NCBI RefSeq assembly: GCF_937999985.1
Contig: NZ_CALLDG010000058.1
Coordinates: 1-35,479 of the forward strand
DNA length: 35,479 nucleotides
DNA from: an uncultured Corynebacterium sp.
GTDB taxonomy: Bacteria > Actinomycetota > Actinomycetes > Mycobacteriales > Mycobacteriaceae
Direction of reading: 5' to 3'
The notes below the pieces were generated by a model. The model had not been told where the DNA came from. It was given only the letters and a program-made list of their open reading frames with translations, and did not search any database. This document shows, piece by piece, positions 14,179-23,294 of the stretch (position 1 is its first letter; every line of letters begins with the position of its first letter). The position numbers were made by a program, and so were the translations under genes.

Positions 14179-14907
14179 ATGCGCATTCTCGTGATCGATA
14201 ACTACGACAGCTTCGTCTACAACCTCGTGCAATACATCGGGCAGCTGGGCTTCAGCGGGGACGACTGTGTGGTGCTGCGCAATGACGCCCCCGAGCTTAC
14301 CGGCGCCGGCAATCCAGATGGGGCCGACACGGATGCGCTGGCGGACAAACTGCGGGGCTTCGACGCGATCCTGCTATCCCCCGGACCCGGCGAGCCGAGC
14401 GCGGCAGGCCGCATGCTGGATGTGCTGAAAATCGCCGTTGAAAAGCAGATTCCACTGTTCGGGGTGTGCCTGGGGCACCAGGCGATCGGCATGCACTTCG
14501 GCGCGGAAGTCGTGCGGGCAGACGAACTCTTCCACGGCAAGACCTCGCCCGTGGCCCACGACGGCACCGGCGTGCTGGCCGGGGTGCCGAGCCCGTTCCG
14601 CGTGACGCGCTACCACTCGCTCACCGTCGATCCAGGCACCGTTCCGGAGGAGCTAAAGGTCACGGCGACCTCCGATTCCGGCATGATTATGGCGATGCGC
14701 CACCAGACGCTGCCGATCCACTCCGTGCAGTTCCACCCCGAGTCCGTGATGACGCAGTACGGTCACCTGATGCTGGCGAACTGGCTGAACGAAGCCGGGC
14801 AGCTGAGTGGCAAGGGCGAGGTTGTTCCGGCCGAACTGGTGAACCGCCTGGTAAAGGAGCAGCTGGAGGTCACCGGCGCGATCAGCGCCGAAGCCTCGAT
14901 GCTTTAG
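14179..14907 (+). CDS. pabA: Glutamine amidotransferase, aminodeoxychorismate/anthranilate synthase component II
   Basis: A 242-aa class-I glutaminase that supplies ammonia to a chorismate enzyme. It shows the N-terminal ILVIDNYDSFVYNL, LSPGPGEP oxyanion loop, the nucleophile Cys in FGVCLGHQAI, and the His-Glu pair in SVQFHPESVMT. In this position annotators use either trpG or pabA; a separate pabB in this window makes a folate role likely, and the protein could also serve TrpE. The start at 14179 is set by family N-terminus and a -10 box 7 nt upstream. The gene converges on pknB with only 11 bp between stop codons, leaving no room for a separate terminator. Confidence 0.92.
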   Translation: MRILVIDNYDSFVYNLVQYIGQLGFSGDDCVVLRNDAPELTGAGNPDGADTDALADKLRGFDAILLSPGPGEPSAAGRMLDVLKIAVEKQIPLFGVCLGHQAIGMHFGAEVVRADELFHGKTSPVAHDGTGVLAGVPSPFRVTRYHSLTVDPGTVPEELKVTATSDSGMIMAMRHQTLPIHSVQFHPESVMTQYGHLMLANWLNEAGQLSGKGEVVPAELVNRLVKEQLEVTGAISAEASML

Positions 14908-14918
14908 GCGCGCTGGCT

Positions 14919-17111
14919 CTAGGGCAGCAGGTTGAAGACGTACACCGTGACGGTGATGTCCTCGTCCTTCTTGATGACCTCGCCACTGTGGATGGACTGC
15001 TGCGCGACCTCGTCCACGCGGCCCAGATCCGTGGTGTTCTTGTCCTCCCGGTGTAGCTGCTCCGGGGTGCCGCGCCAGCCGGCGGCCTGCAGCTCGCGGA
15101 ACACGTCACCGAACTTCTTGCCCTGCAGGGAAGGCATTTCAAACTGGTTGCCCAGGGATACCTCCAGGGTGATCTCGCTGCCCTTGGGCAGCTTCTCACC
15201 CTCGCTGCTGGCGGAGAGCACCTGACCCTTTCGCTCCACGGAATCGACCTGGTTTACAACCACCTTGAAGCCGGCGGATTCCAGGTTCTCCCGGGCATCC
15301 TCGACCTGTTGGCCGGTGACGACCGGCACGCGGACGTCCTCCGGACCCGTGGAGACGGTGATGGTCACCTTCGTACCCGCAGAGACCTGCGAACCCTGCG
15401 GCGGAGTCTGCGTGATGATCTTGCCCTTCGGCACATCATCGCTGGCTTCTTCCTTGACTTCCTTGTTCAGAACCAGCTTGGCATCCTTCAGAAGCTGGAC
15501 TGCTTCCTCGGTGGTCTTGCCCGTCAGATCCGGCACATCGGTGATCTCTCGGCCGCTGGAGACCAGCAGCTTGATCTCGGTGCCGCGAGCCACAGATGCG
15601 TTGGCTGCCGGGTCGGTGCCGATAGCCTTGCCGCGCGCGATCTTGTCGTGCGTGGTTTCCTCGACCGTTACCTCAAAGCCCGCGTCCTTGAGGATCTTCT
15701 CCGCCTCGGCGCGATCCTTGTTGGCCACCATCGGGATCTTCACCTGTTCGGCTTCGGCGATAGGCTTTTCTGGCTCATCGTCGCCGGTAAAAGCCTGGTA
15801 GGCAAAGTAACCACCGGCGATTACTGCGGCGATACCCGCCACCCAAGCGATGGGCGCCCACCAGCGACGCTTGGGCTCATCCTCGTAGTATTCGTCGTCG
15901 TACTCGCCGTCATAATCGCCGTCGTAATCGTCGTCGTAATCGTCGCCGTAGTACTCGTCGCCGTCATCATATTCGCCGCTGTACTCGCCGTTGTAGTAGC
16001 CGTCACCGCCACCGTTGCCAGCGGCTCCAGCGGCGGCTGCTCCGGCCCCAGCAGCGGCACCGTTGGCTGTGTTGTGGCTGGCGGGGATCACGGACGTCTG
16101 CGCGTCGTCTTCATTCGCATGCGCGCCCGCCGCGGCTGCACCGGCGGCCAGCCCCGCGGCGCCAGCGGCACCGGCAGCAGCGCGGCCTGCGGTGTGGGAA
16201 CCAGCATCGGCCGAGTCGGCGTCATTGGTATAGGCCTGGGCGACCAGCGGCAGTTGGTCTTCGGAAAGGCGCTTCAGATCCGTCGCCATCTCTTGCGCGT
16301 CGTCATAACGATCCGACGGCGACTTCGCCATAGCGGTCAGAGTGATGGAGTCCAGGCTCAAAGCCTCGCGCTTCGACAGGTGCATGCCCGGAATCTGGGA
16401 CGGCGCCTCCGGGTTTTCCTGCACGTGCTGGAAGGCAACGGACAGTGGGGACTCGCCGTGGAAGGGAGCCTTGCCCGTGGCCAGCTCGTAGAACACGCAA
16501 CCGGCGGCGTAAATATCCGAACGTGCGTCGGCGGACTGGCCGCGTGCCTGCTCGGGGGAGAGGTACTGGGCGGTGCCGATGACGGCGGCGGTTTGCGTCA
16601 TGGCGGAGGAGCTATCGCTCAGCGCGCGTGCGATGCCGAAGTCCATGACCTTCACCGCGCCGGTGTTGGTGATCATCACGTTCGCGGGCTTGATATCGCG
16701 GTGAATGATGCCCGCCTCGTGCGAGAAGTACAGCGCCGAGCAGACCTGGGACATGACCGCCGCGGCATCGTTCAGGCTCATCTTCCCGGAGTCCTGGATG
16801 ATGTCGCGCAGGGTTTCGCCGTGCACGCGTTCCATGACGATGTACGGCACCGCACCGTCCTCGTCCGGGGTCTGGCCCGTGTCGTAGACGGCGACGATGG
16901 CGGGGTGGTTCAGCTTCGCGGCGTTCTGCGCCTCGCGGCGGAAGCGCTCCAGGAAGGTGGTGTCGCGCGCCAGGTCGGGGCGCATCATCTTCACTGCAAC
17001 GTCGCGGCCGAGCAGTTCATCGGTAGCGGCGTACACGTCAGACATTCCACCGGTGCCGATCTTGGCACCGAGGCGGTATCGACCGCCCAAGGTTGTGCCG
17101 ATTCGGTCCAC
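14919..17111 (-). CDS. pknB: Ser/Thr protein kinase PknB with PASTA repeats
   Basis: A 730-aa membrane receptor kinase that senses muropeptides and controls cell growth and wall synthesis. The N-terminal kinase domain (1-275) has GTGGMSDVY, Lys41 in VAVKMM, HRDIKPANV, DFGIA and GTAQYLSPEQA. A long linker follows: Ala-rich (about 305-370), then an Asp/Tyr/Gly tract (about 375-415). One membrane helix (about 423-445) leads to four PASTA domains (KIPMVANKDRAEAEK, DVPDLTGKTTEEA, RVPVVTGQQVEDA, EMPSLQGKKFGDV). The start is GTG 17111 because AAAGGAG sits 8 nt upstream; the frame opens further back without a site. Last gene of the minus cluster; a 157-bp AT-rich gap separates it from pknA. Confidence 0.95.
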   Translation of the reverse strand: MDRIGTTLGGRYRLGAKIGTGGMSDVYAATDELLGRDVAVKMMRPDLARDTTFLERFRREAQNAAKLNHPAIVAVYDTGQTPDEDGAVPYIVMERVHGETLRDIIQDSGKMSLNDAAAVMSQVCSALYFSHEAGIIHRDIKPANVMITNTGAVKVMDFGIARALSDSSSAMTQTAAVIGTAQYLSPEQARGQSADARSDIYAAGCVFYELATGKAPFHGESPLSVAFQHVQENPEAPSQIPGMHLSKREALSLDSITLTAMAKSPSDRYDDAQEMATDLKRLSEDQLPLVAQAYTNDADSADAGSHTAGRAAAGAAGAAGLAAGAAAAGAHANEDDAQTSVIPASHNTANGAAAGAGAAAAGAAGNGGGDGYYNGEYSGEYDDGDEYYGDDYDDDYDGDYDGEYDDEYYEDEPKRRWWAPIAWVAGIAAVIAGGYFAYQAFTGDDEPEKPIAEAEQVKIPMVANKDRAEAEKILKDAGFEVTVEETTHDKIARGKAIGTDPAANASVARGTEIKLLVSSGREITDVPDLTGKTTEEAVQLLKDAKLVLNKEVKEEASDDVPKGKIITQTPPQGSQVSAGTKVTITVSTGPEDVRVPVVTGQQVEDARENLESAGFKVVVNQVDSVERKGQVLSASSEGEKLPKGSEITLEVSLGNQFEMPSLQGKKFGDVFRELQAAGWRGTPEQLHREDKNTTDLGRVDEVAQQSIHSGEVIKKDEDITVTVYVFNLLP

Positions 17112-17268
17112 GCCTTCTGCTCCTTTGTCTGCGTCTCTCAATGTTGCTGGCTCAGCGCCGCTAGTTAACCCCAAAATGATTTTCTAGTCACTTTGATTAA
17201 CAAATCCTAGTCCAATTTGTTGTATGGACATAGTTCTATCCCTTCTACATTGTCGAAAAGAATTGTGC
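17112..17268 (-). promoter_or_regulatory. AT-rich pknA-pknB gap with 7-9-7 palindrome
   Basis: The only sizeable gap between the kinase genes is strikingly AT-rich. It contains AACAAAT (17199-17205) paired with ATTTGTT (17215-17221) around a 9-nt loop. A separate pknB promoter or an attenuating structure is plausible; I could not fix a convincing -10/-35 pair. Confidence 0.4.
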
Positions 17269-18924
17269 CTACAACACTGGTTGGCCTTCCGGATCCGCCT
17301 CCATATTGCGCAATTCGGCAGGAACATCGCTGTCCGCCGAGGTCGCGTTATCGTTCGTCTGCGGGGCGTTCGGGCGGGCAGTGTTGTGATTATCTCCATT
17401 GCCGCCGTTGCCGCCCTGACCACCATTGCCGCCGTTGTCGTTGCCGTTGCCGCGCCCGCCACCGTTCGGGATGGTCGGCAAGGTGGGGAACGAGGGCTCG
17501 CGTTCGTCGGAGGTCTCTGGCGGTTCCGGCGTGGTCTCAGTCCCCGGTGCGGGTTCCGGGCCATTCGTCGTGTCCGTCGGCCCCGGGTTTACCGGCGCGG
17601 GGGCGTTGCCACCCGGGTTGGTCGGCTCTTCTTCCTCTTCCGTCGGGCTGGTCGTAACCTCGTTGGTGACGGTCATTGTCGACGGGTCCGGCGCTTCTTC
17701 GTCGCCACCGCTGGTCAGCAGGAAGGTGGCTAACGCAAGCGCGATGATGCTCACCAGAGCCAGCACCGCGATGATCAAGCGGTTCTTTTTTGGTGACGCC
17801 CCCTGCGACCCACCTGCCCCGTGTGCAGTCGCGGGGTAGCCCGCGCCCGTGGCCGGAGCACCTGCACCAGCAGCCGGGCTGGAGGGGCCAAGGTAACCGG
17901 AACCTTGGGCTGGCCCGTGCTTTGATCCCGGCCCGTACCCGGGCCCCGACTCTGAAGGCACTCGAGTTCCCGGCCCGCTGGCAACGTTGCCCAGCTGCTC
18001 GGTCAGCGGGTGCGGTTCGGTGCTGACGTTCGGCACGTTGTGCGGCGACGGGGGTTGCTTGCCCTCGGCCACCATGACAGTGGCGGCGACAAGTTCCGCG
18101 CCGTCGGCGTAGCGAGTCCGCGGATTCTTGCGCAGGCAGACCTTGATCAATTCCCGCAGGTTGGGGTCGACCGCTTCCGGCAACTCCGGCGGGGGTTCGG
18201 AGATGTGCTTGATTGCCACGGACACGGTGGATTCGCCGGAGAAGGGGCGGTAGCCCGCCAGCATCTCGAAGCCGACCACGCCCAAGGAGTACACGTCGCT
18301 GGCCGGACCGACCTGGTCGCCCTGAGCCTGCTCGGGGGAGACGTACTGGGCGGTTCCAACCACCATGCCCGTGCGGGTTAGTGGCACCGCGGCGGCGGCC
18401 TTGGCAATGCCGAAGTCCGTGATCTTCACGAAACCATCGGAGGTGATCAACAGGTTACCTGGCTTAATATCGCGGTGCACCAGTCCGGCTTCGTGGATAG
18501 CCTTCAGCCCCGCGGCGGTTTGCGTCAATACGTCCAGCGCCAGATTCTGCGGCAGTGAGGACTCGCGCGAGAGCACATCGGCCAGAGACTCGCCACGGAT
18601 GTACTCCATGATGATGTAACAGAACACCGTGCCATTGTCCGGGTCCTCGACCTCGCCGGATTCATAGGTTCGGACGACGTTGGGGCTTTCGAGGTCCTGG
18701 GCAGCGGAGGCCTCGTTGCGGAAACGCGCGCGGAACTCCTCGTTCTCCGTGTACTCCGGCTTGAGGATCTTGACGGCCACGTCGCGCAGCTTTTCGACAT
18801 CGTGGGCAAGCCATACGGTGGACATACCGCCGCGGCCGATGATCCACTGCAGCTCGAAGCGTTCGCCCAAAAGCCGCTGTGTGCGTTCGATTTCGGTGCG
18901 GTCGGGTTGACGGGAATCGCTCAT
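17269..18924 (-). CDS. pknA: Ser/Thr protein kinase PknA
   Basis: A 551-aa membrane kinase that with PknB phosphorylates cell-shape and division proteins. The kinase domain (about 20-290) has GRGGMSTVW, VAVKILK, HRDIKPGNLL, DFGIAKA, GTAQYVSPEQA and SDVYSLGVV. A Pro/Gly-rich linker follows, then one membrane helix (about 398-420, LIIAVLALVSIIALALATFLL). The external tail is about 130 residues of Thr/Pro/Glu- and then Gly/Asn-rich low complexity (GGNGGQGGNGGNGDN), with no PASTA repeat. Only 3 bp separate it from the pbpA stop codon, so it belongs to the pbpA-led transcript. Confidence 0.93.
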   Translation of the reverse strand: MSDSRQPDRTEIERTQRLLGERFELQWIIGRGGMSTVWLAHDVEKLRDVAVKILKPEYTENEEFRARFRNEASAAQDLESPNVVRTYESGEVEDPDNGTVFCYIIMEYIRGESLADVLSRESSLPQNLALDVLTQTAAGLKAIHEAGLVHRDIKPGNLLITSDGFVKITDFGIAKAAAAVPLTRTGMVVGTAQYVSPEQAQGDQVGPASDVYSLGVVGFEMLAGYRPFSGESTVSVAIKHISEPPPELPEAVDPNLRELIKVCLRKNPRTRYADGAELVAATVMVAEGKQPPSPHNVPNVSTEPHPLTEQLGNVASGPGTRVPSESGPGYGPGSKHGPAQGSGYLGPSSPAAGAGAPATGAGYPATAHGAGGSQGASPKKNRLIIAVLALVSIIALALATFLLTSGGDEEAPDPSTMTVTNEVTTSPTEEEEEPTNPGGNAPAPVNPGPTDTTNGPEPAPGTETTPEPPETSDEREPSFPTLPTIPNGGGRGNGNDNGGNGGQGGNGGNGDNHNTARPNAPQTNDNATSADSDVPAELRNMEADPEGQPVL

Positions 18925-18927
18925 GGC

Positions 18928-20376
18928 CTACTGCTGCTCCTTCTCAGCTGCGTGGATGACGGCCCGGCCGATGGGGCCGGCCACCGAACCACCGGTAGCT
19001 GCCTGCCCGCGGTCGCCACCATTTTCCACCAGAACGGCTACCGCCACGTCGGCGGAGGTGGAAAACGCGATGTACCAGGCGTGTGGGTTGGAGTTGCGGG
19101 AATCCTCGCCGTGCTCGGCGGTACCTGTCTTCGAAGCGATGGAGGCATCGCCGCCGGCCCACTTCTCGGCCTCCACCATCAGCGCCTTCAGCGTATCCGC
19201 CGTTTCACCTGGCACTGCGCGCTTGGCCTTCTGAGGTTTGGTGGTCCGCAGGGTGGAAAGATCGCGGCCGGTGATCTTGCTAACCAGGTAAGGCTTCATG
19301 CGCACACCACCGTTGGCGATGGTCGCGGCGATCACCGCATTCTGCAGCGGGGTCAGCGCAACGTCTCGCTGGCCGATGGAGGACTGGCCGAGGGCCGCAC
19401 CGTCCGGGATGTCACCCAGACGGGAAGGCTCCACGGGCAGACCCAGGTAATCGTCCTTATCGCCGACACCGAAGGCCTCGGCGATCTTCTTGAATTTATC
19501 CGCACCATGGCGGGTGGAGATGTCCACGAAGGCGGTGTTGCAGGAGCGCTTGAAGGCTTCGCGCAGGGTGGTCTTGCCGCCCCCACCGCAGGCCGCGCCA
19601 CCGTAGTTTTCCAGCGTCGTGGCCGTATCCGGCAGGGTGATCTGCGGTGCGGCGGTTACGGACGTCTCTGGGGTGTCGCCCTCCTCCAGTGCAGCTGCGG
19701 TGGTGATTACCTTGAACGTGGAGCCCGGAGGCTGGATCTGTTGAGTCGAGCGGTTCAACAGTGGGGCGGAATCATCATTGGCATAGCTTTCAAAATTCGC
19801 CTTCGCCTGCTCAGCTGGCGGGCCGACGATCTGCGCCGGGTCGGCCGAGGGGGTGCTGGCCATCGCCAGCACTTCGCCCGTAGACGGGCGCAGGGCCACC
19901 ACGGAACCGGAATAGCCCTTGTTGGCCAGCTGGTCGTAGGCGACCTCCTGTACCTGCGGGTTGAGCGTGAGCTCCACGTTCGCCCCGCCGGCTTCCTTGC
20001 CCGTCAGCATGTCCCACGTGCGGGTGGCGAACAGGGAATCGTCCTCGCCGGTGAGGATAGAGTTCTGGGAAGACTCGATACCCGAGGCACCGTACTGGTC
20101 GGACAGGTAGCCGATTACGGAGCCGTACTTCGCGGACATGTACGGGTACTCACGGTCGTAGAAGTCGTCGGAATCCTTCACGGACCTGGCCAGCACCTGG
20201 TCGCCGGCGATGATCCTGCCGCGTTCCTTCGACTTGGCCTCTAGGAATTGACGCGAATTCAGCGGATTCTGCGCCAGCGACTTCTGCTGGAAGCCTTGGA
20301 TGTAGGTCAGGTTTGCAATGAGGGCGACCACCAAGATGAAGCTAAAGATGGCTACCGCGCGGATAGAGCGGTTCAT
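18928..20376 (-). CDS. pbpA: Penicillin-binding protein PbpA (class B transpeptidase)
   Basis: A 482-aa enzyme anchored by one N-terminal helix (about 6-26) with its active domain outside the membrane, cross-linking peptidoglycan. The transpeptidase motifs are in order: PGSTFK (SxxK, nucleophilic Ser, about residue 220), RSCN (SxN) and SKTGTAE (KTG). The N-terminal pedestal carries KERGRIIAGDQVLA. It overlaps rodA by 4 nt (ATGA), pointing to coupled translation with its glycosyltransferase partner. Confidence 0.94.
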   Translation of the reverse strand: MNRSIRAVAIFSFILVVALIANLTYIQGFQQKSLAQNPLNSRQFLEAKSKERGRIIAGDQVLARSVKDSDDFYDREYPYMSAKYGSVIGYLSDQYGASGIESSQNSILTGEDDSLFATRTWDMLTGKEAGGANVELTLNPQVQEVAYDQLANKGYSGSVVALRPSTGEVLAMASTPSADPAQIVGPPAEQAKANFESYANDDSAPLLNRSTQQIQPPGSTFKVITTAAALEEGDTPETSVTAAPQITLPDTATTLENYGGAACGGGGKTTLREAFKRSCNTAFVDISTRHGADKFKKIAEAFGVGDKDDYLGLPVEPSRLGDIPDGAALGQSSIGQRDVALTPLQNAVIAATIANGGVRMKPYLVSKITGRDLSTLRTTKPQKAKRAVPGETADTLKALMVEAEKWAGGDASIASKTGTAEHGEDSRNSNPHAWYIAFSTSADVAVAVLVENGGDRGQAATGGSVAGPIGRAVIHAAEKEQQ

Positions 20377-21680
20377 GCTTCCTCCCTTTCCTTAATGGCC
20401 AGGGGTGTGCGGGCGTCATGAGAAATACGAAGAATAATTGCCAACAGTATGTAGTTCGCCAACAGCGACGAACCACCGTGCGACAGGAACGGCGTGGTGA
20501 GGCCGGTCATGGGCAGTAGGCGGGAAATACCGCCGGTGACCACGAAAATCTGGATGGCGATCGTCAGCGCCAGACCCGCGGCAACGAGCTTGCCGTAGGA
20601 ATCGCGGGCTCGCATGGCCGTGTTGAAACCGCGCGAGACGAACACCGTGTAAGCCAGCAGCACGGCCGCCAGACCGATCAGCCCCAGTTCCTCGCCGATG
20701 GCGGCCAAGATGAAGTCGGAGTGTGCGACGGGGATGTTGTTCGGGTAACCCTCGCCCAGGCCGCGGCCGGTCACGCCGCCGAAGGACATGCCAAACAGGG
20801 CCTGGGAGAGCTGGAAGCCGTTGCCGTCGTAGTTCGCCAGAGGATCCACAAAGTTGGACACGCGATCCTGAATCTTTGCCGAAATCTGGTACACGCCGAA
20901 TGCGCCGATGAAAGCCAGGCCAAAACCCAGCACCAGCCAGGAGGCGCGGCCGGTGGCGATGTACAGCATGCCCAGCACGGTGCCGAACAGCAGCAGGGCC
21001 GGGCCGAAGTCGTTCTGCGCGGCCATGATCATCAGCGCAATGCCCCACACCAGAAACAGCGGACCGAGGTCGCGCAGACGCGGGAACTGCATGCCTAGGA
21101 AGGACTTGCCGGCCACGTTGAACAGGCGGCGCTTATTCACCAGCAGCGCGGCGAAGAACAGCAGCAGCATGATCTTTGCGAATTCGCCGGGCTGGATCGA
21201 GAACGGGCCGATGCTGATCCACACCTTTGCGTCCGCGTTCAGGGAAGTAGGCCAGACGATCGGCAGAGCCGTCAGGATAAGGCCCGCCAAGCCCAGCAGA
21301 TACGAGTAGTTCTGCAGCGAGCGGTGATCCCGCAGGAAGCCAATCACCAGGGAGAACAGAACCACACCCAGGGCGGTCCACATAATCTGCGACTTCGCCA
21401 GTGTGAGGCCCGATCCGAGGTCCAGACGGTAGATCATCACCAGCCCCAGGCCGTTGAGCAGCGCCGCGATGGGTAGCATGATCTGGTCGGCCTCCGGAGC
21501 CGTCCAGCACACCACCAGGTGCGCCACCAGGAAGGTCAGGAAGAAGCCGCCGACCAGGTAGAACACCTCGGAGCTGATTTCCTTGCCCTGCGAGATCTCC
21601 AGCGCCACGATGGCCAGCAGCAAAATGATGGCGGCCAGCAGCAGCAAGCCAGCCTCGGTGCGTCGGCTAAAAAGCTTCAT
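20373..21680 (-). CDS. rodA: Peptidoglycan glycosyltransferase RodA (SEDS family)
   Basis: A 435-aa polytopic protein with about ten to twelve hydrophobic segments that polymerises lipid II. SEDS features include the QPGEFAKI motif, the AAQNDFGPALLLFGTVLGMLY segment with the catalytic-region Asp, and the C-terminal GLTTPFLSHGGSSLLANYILLAIILRIS. In actinobacteria this member of the pknB cluster works with PbpA. It starts 3 bp after the pstP stop codon. Confidence 0.94.
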   Translation of the reverse strand: MKLFSRRTEAGLLLLAAIILLLAIVALEISQGKEISSEVFYLVGGFFLTFLVAHLVVCWTAPEADQIMLPIAALLNGLGLVMIYRLDLGSGLTLAKSQIMWTALGVVLFSLVIGFLRDHRSLQNYSYLLGLAGLILTALPIVWPTSLNADAKVWISIGPFSIQPGEFAKIMLLLFFAALLVNKRRLFNVAGKSFLGMQFPRLRDLGPLFLVWGIALMIMAAQNDFGPALLLFGTVLGMLYIATGRASWLVLGFGLAFIGAFGVYQISAKIQDRVSNFVDPLANYDGNGFQLSQALFGMSFGGVTGRGLGEGYPNNIPVAHSDFILAAIGEELGLIGLAAVLLAYTVFVSRGFNTAMRARDSYGKLVAAGLALTIAIQIFVVTGGISRLLPMTGLTTPFLSHGGSSLLANYILLAIILRISHDARTPLAIKEREEA

Positions 21681-21683
21681 GGG

Positions 21684-23294
21684 TTACTTCACCTCGCGGC
21701 AGGAGACTCCGGGGGTCGTGAGGTCTTCGGGCGCGTCGCTCTTCTTTTCGCTCTTTTCTGTGCTGCTCTTGTCCTTATCCTTATCGTCATCCTTGTCGTC
21801 TTTGTCGTCCTTGGCCTTGGCCTTTTCTTTGTCTCCGTCTGCCGGCACTCGCGTCACACAAACCGGCAGAGTCTGCTCCGCCAAACGGTTGACCTGACCC
21901 GCGACCTTGTCGTAGGAATCCTCCGGCAGGTCCGACAGTGCGCCCTGCGCCGCCGGAGTCAGGTCGGAGGTCTTAAACAGGTGGCAATCACCACCCGCAC
22001 CCGGATCCACGAAGGTCGCCTTGCCTTCGTCGTCCAGGCAGACGTCCTGGTGCACAGAGTTCAGCTTGAATCCCATTACGGAAGAATCAGTGCCGTTCAT
22101 CACCTTGATCTGTGAGTTATCCGCGGTGACGTAGTACGTGTCCTTCACTCGTTGGTACATCACATAGGTCACCGCGCCGCCGGCCAGCACAACGGCCAGG
22201 ATGATCGCCAGGGTCACCCACAGGCCGCGCCGGGATTTCTTCGGCTTCCTGGTCGCGCTGGGCTCTGCATCGCCTACGCTGTGGTCATCGCCGTCGACAT
22301 TGTGGCCGTTACCTGTGCGATCGTGGCCACCGTTGGCCGTCGCAGGTTCGGGCTCGTCGTCTTCCTCGTCCTTTTTTGGTGACGCCGCCGTCGTCGTCGA
22401 CAGCCCTTGAATTGCCGCTGCGCGGGCTGCCGAAGAATTCGGTCGTGGCATATCCACTGCCTCACCTGCAATGGCTCCCGCCATCACCGGACGGGGTGGC
22501 AGGGTGAGCTCCGGATCCGTCGGGGCGTTGGAGTCGGCGTCAAAACCAACAACATCGGCAACAACAACGGTGACGTTGTCCGGGCCGCCGCCACGCAGCG
22601 CCATCTCAACGAGCTTGCGGGCAGCCTTCTCCGGGGTGCCACGGGAGAGAATCTCGCGGATCGTGTCGATGCTGACCGGATCCGAAAGCCCGTCGGAGCA
22701 GAGCATGAAGCGGTCGCCGACCTGCGTTTTTTCGCGCCACAGGGTGGGTTCCACAGGCCGGCCGGTGAGGGCCTTGAGAATGAGGGAACGCTGTGGGTGG
22801 CTGCTTACATCCGCGGGGTCGAGCTTGCCCTCATCGACGAGGGACTGCACGAACGTGTCATCCTTGGTGACCTGGCGCAGCTCGCCGTCGCGCAGGCGGT
22901 AGCCACGGGAATCGCCGATGTGGCAGATGGCGACCTCGTCCTCGCGGAAGAGCATGGAGGTCAGGGTGCAGCCCATGCCGTCCAAGTTTGGGTGCTCGTC
23001 GACGTGTGCGGCGATGTCCTGGTTGCCCTCGTCCGTGGCCGTGGCCAGCAAGTTTTCCAACTGATCGCGGTTGTTTGGCTCGTCGATCAGCGGGGAATCC
23101 AGGGGACTGAGGGCATTGATGAGGAACTGGGAGGCAACTTCGCCGGCGGCGTGGCCACCCATGCCGTCAGCCAAAGCCAGCAGACGCGGGCCGGCATAGG
23201 CGGAGTCCTCGTTGTTGCCGCGCACCAAGCCACGGTCAGAGCACGCCGCATAGTTCAGCGTGCGCCCGATGTTGCCGTTCTTGCCCTCGGTCAT
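21684..23294 (-). CDS. pstP: Ser/Thr protein phosphatase PstP (PP2C)
   Basis: A 536-aa membrane phosphatase that reverses PknA/PknB phosphorylation. The cytoplasmic PP2C domain (about 8-245) shows RGLVRGNNEDSAY, ALADGMGGHAAGE, CHIGDSRGYRLRDGEL, CSDGLSD and GGPDNVTVVVADV with the metal-binding Asp residues. A linker leads to one membrane helix (about 363-385) and an outer domain of roughly 150 residues ending in a Lys/Asp run (KDDKDDKDDDKDKDKS) and a Cys near the C-terminus. It overlaps fhaB by 4 nt. Confidence 0.94.
   Translation of the reverse strand: MTEGKNGNIGRTLNYAACSDRGLVRGNNEDSAYAGPRLLALADGMGGHAAGEVASQFLINALSPLDSPLIDEPNNRDQLENLLATATDEGNQDIAAHVDEHPNLDGMGCTLTSMLFREDEVAICHIGDSRGYRLRDGELRQVTKDDTFVQSLVDEGKLDPADVSSHPQRSLILKALTGRPVEPTLWREKTQVGDRFMLCSDGLSDPVSIDTIREILSRGTPEKAARKLVEMALRGGGPDNVTVVVADVVGFDADSNAPTDPELTLPPRPVMAGAIAGEAVDMPRPNSSAARAAAIQGLSTTTAASPKKDEEDDEPEPATANGGHDRTGNGHNVDGDDHSVGDAEPSATRKPKKSRRGLWVTLAIILAVVLAGGAVTYVMYQRVKDTYYVTADNSQIKVMNGTDSSVMGFKLNSVHQDVCLDDEGKATFVDPGAGGDCHLFKTSDLTPAAQGALSDLPEDSYDKVAGQVNRLAEQTLPVCVTRVPADGDKEKAKAKDDKDDKDDDKDKDKSSTEKSEKKSDAPEDLTTPGVSCREVK

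Noticed and set aside
15885..16015. GTC/GTA-rich repeat units considered as a CRISPR or microsatellite array
   Set aside because: They are in-frame codons of the PknB Asp/Tyr/Gly tract and have no spacer-repeat structure.
15309..17168. 619-aa plus-strand frame opposite pknB
   Set aside because: Antisense shadow produced by high GC and codon bias; composition is Val/Arg/Gly/His-rich and no motif is present.
18802..20244. 480-aa plus-strand frame opposite pbpA/pknA
   Set aside because: Same kind of antisense shadow; the minus strand carries complete enzymes with motifs.
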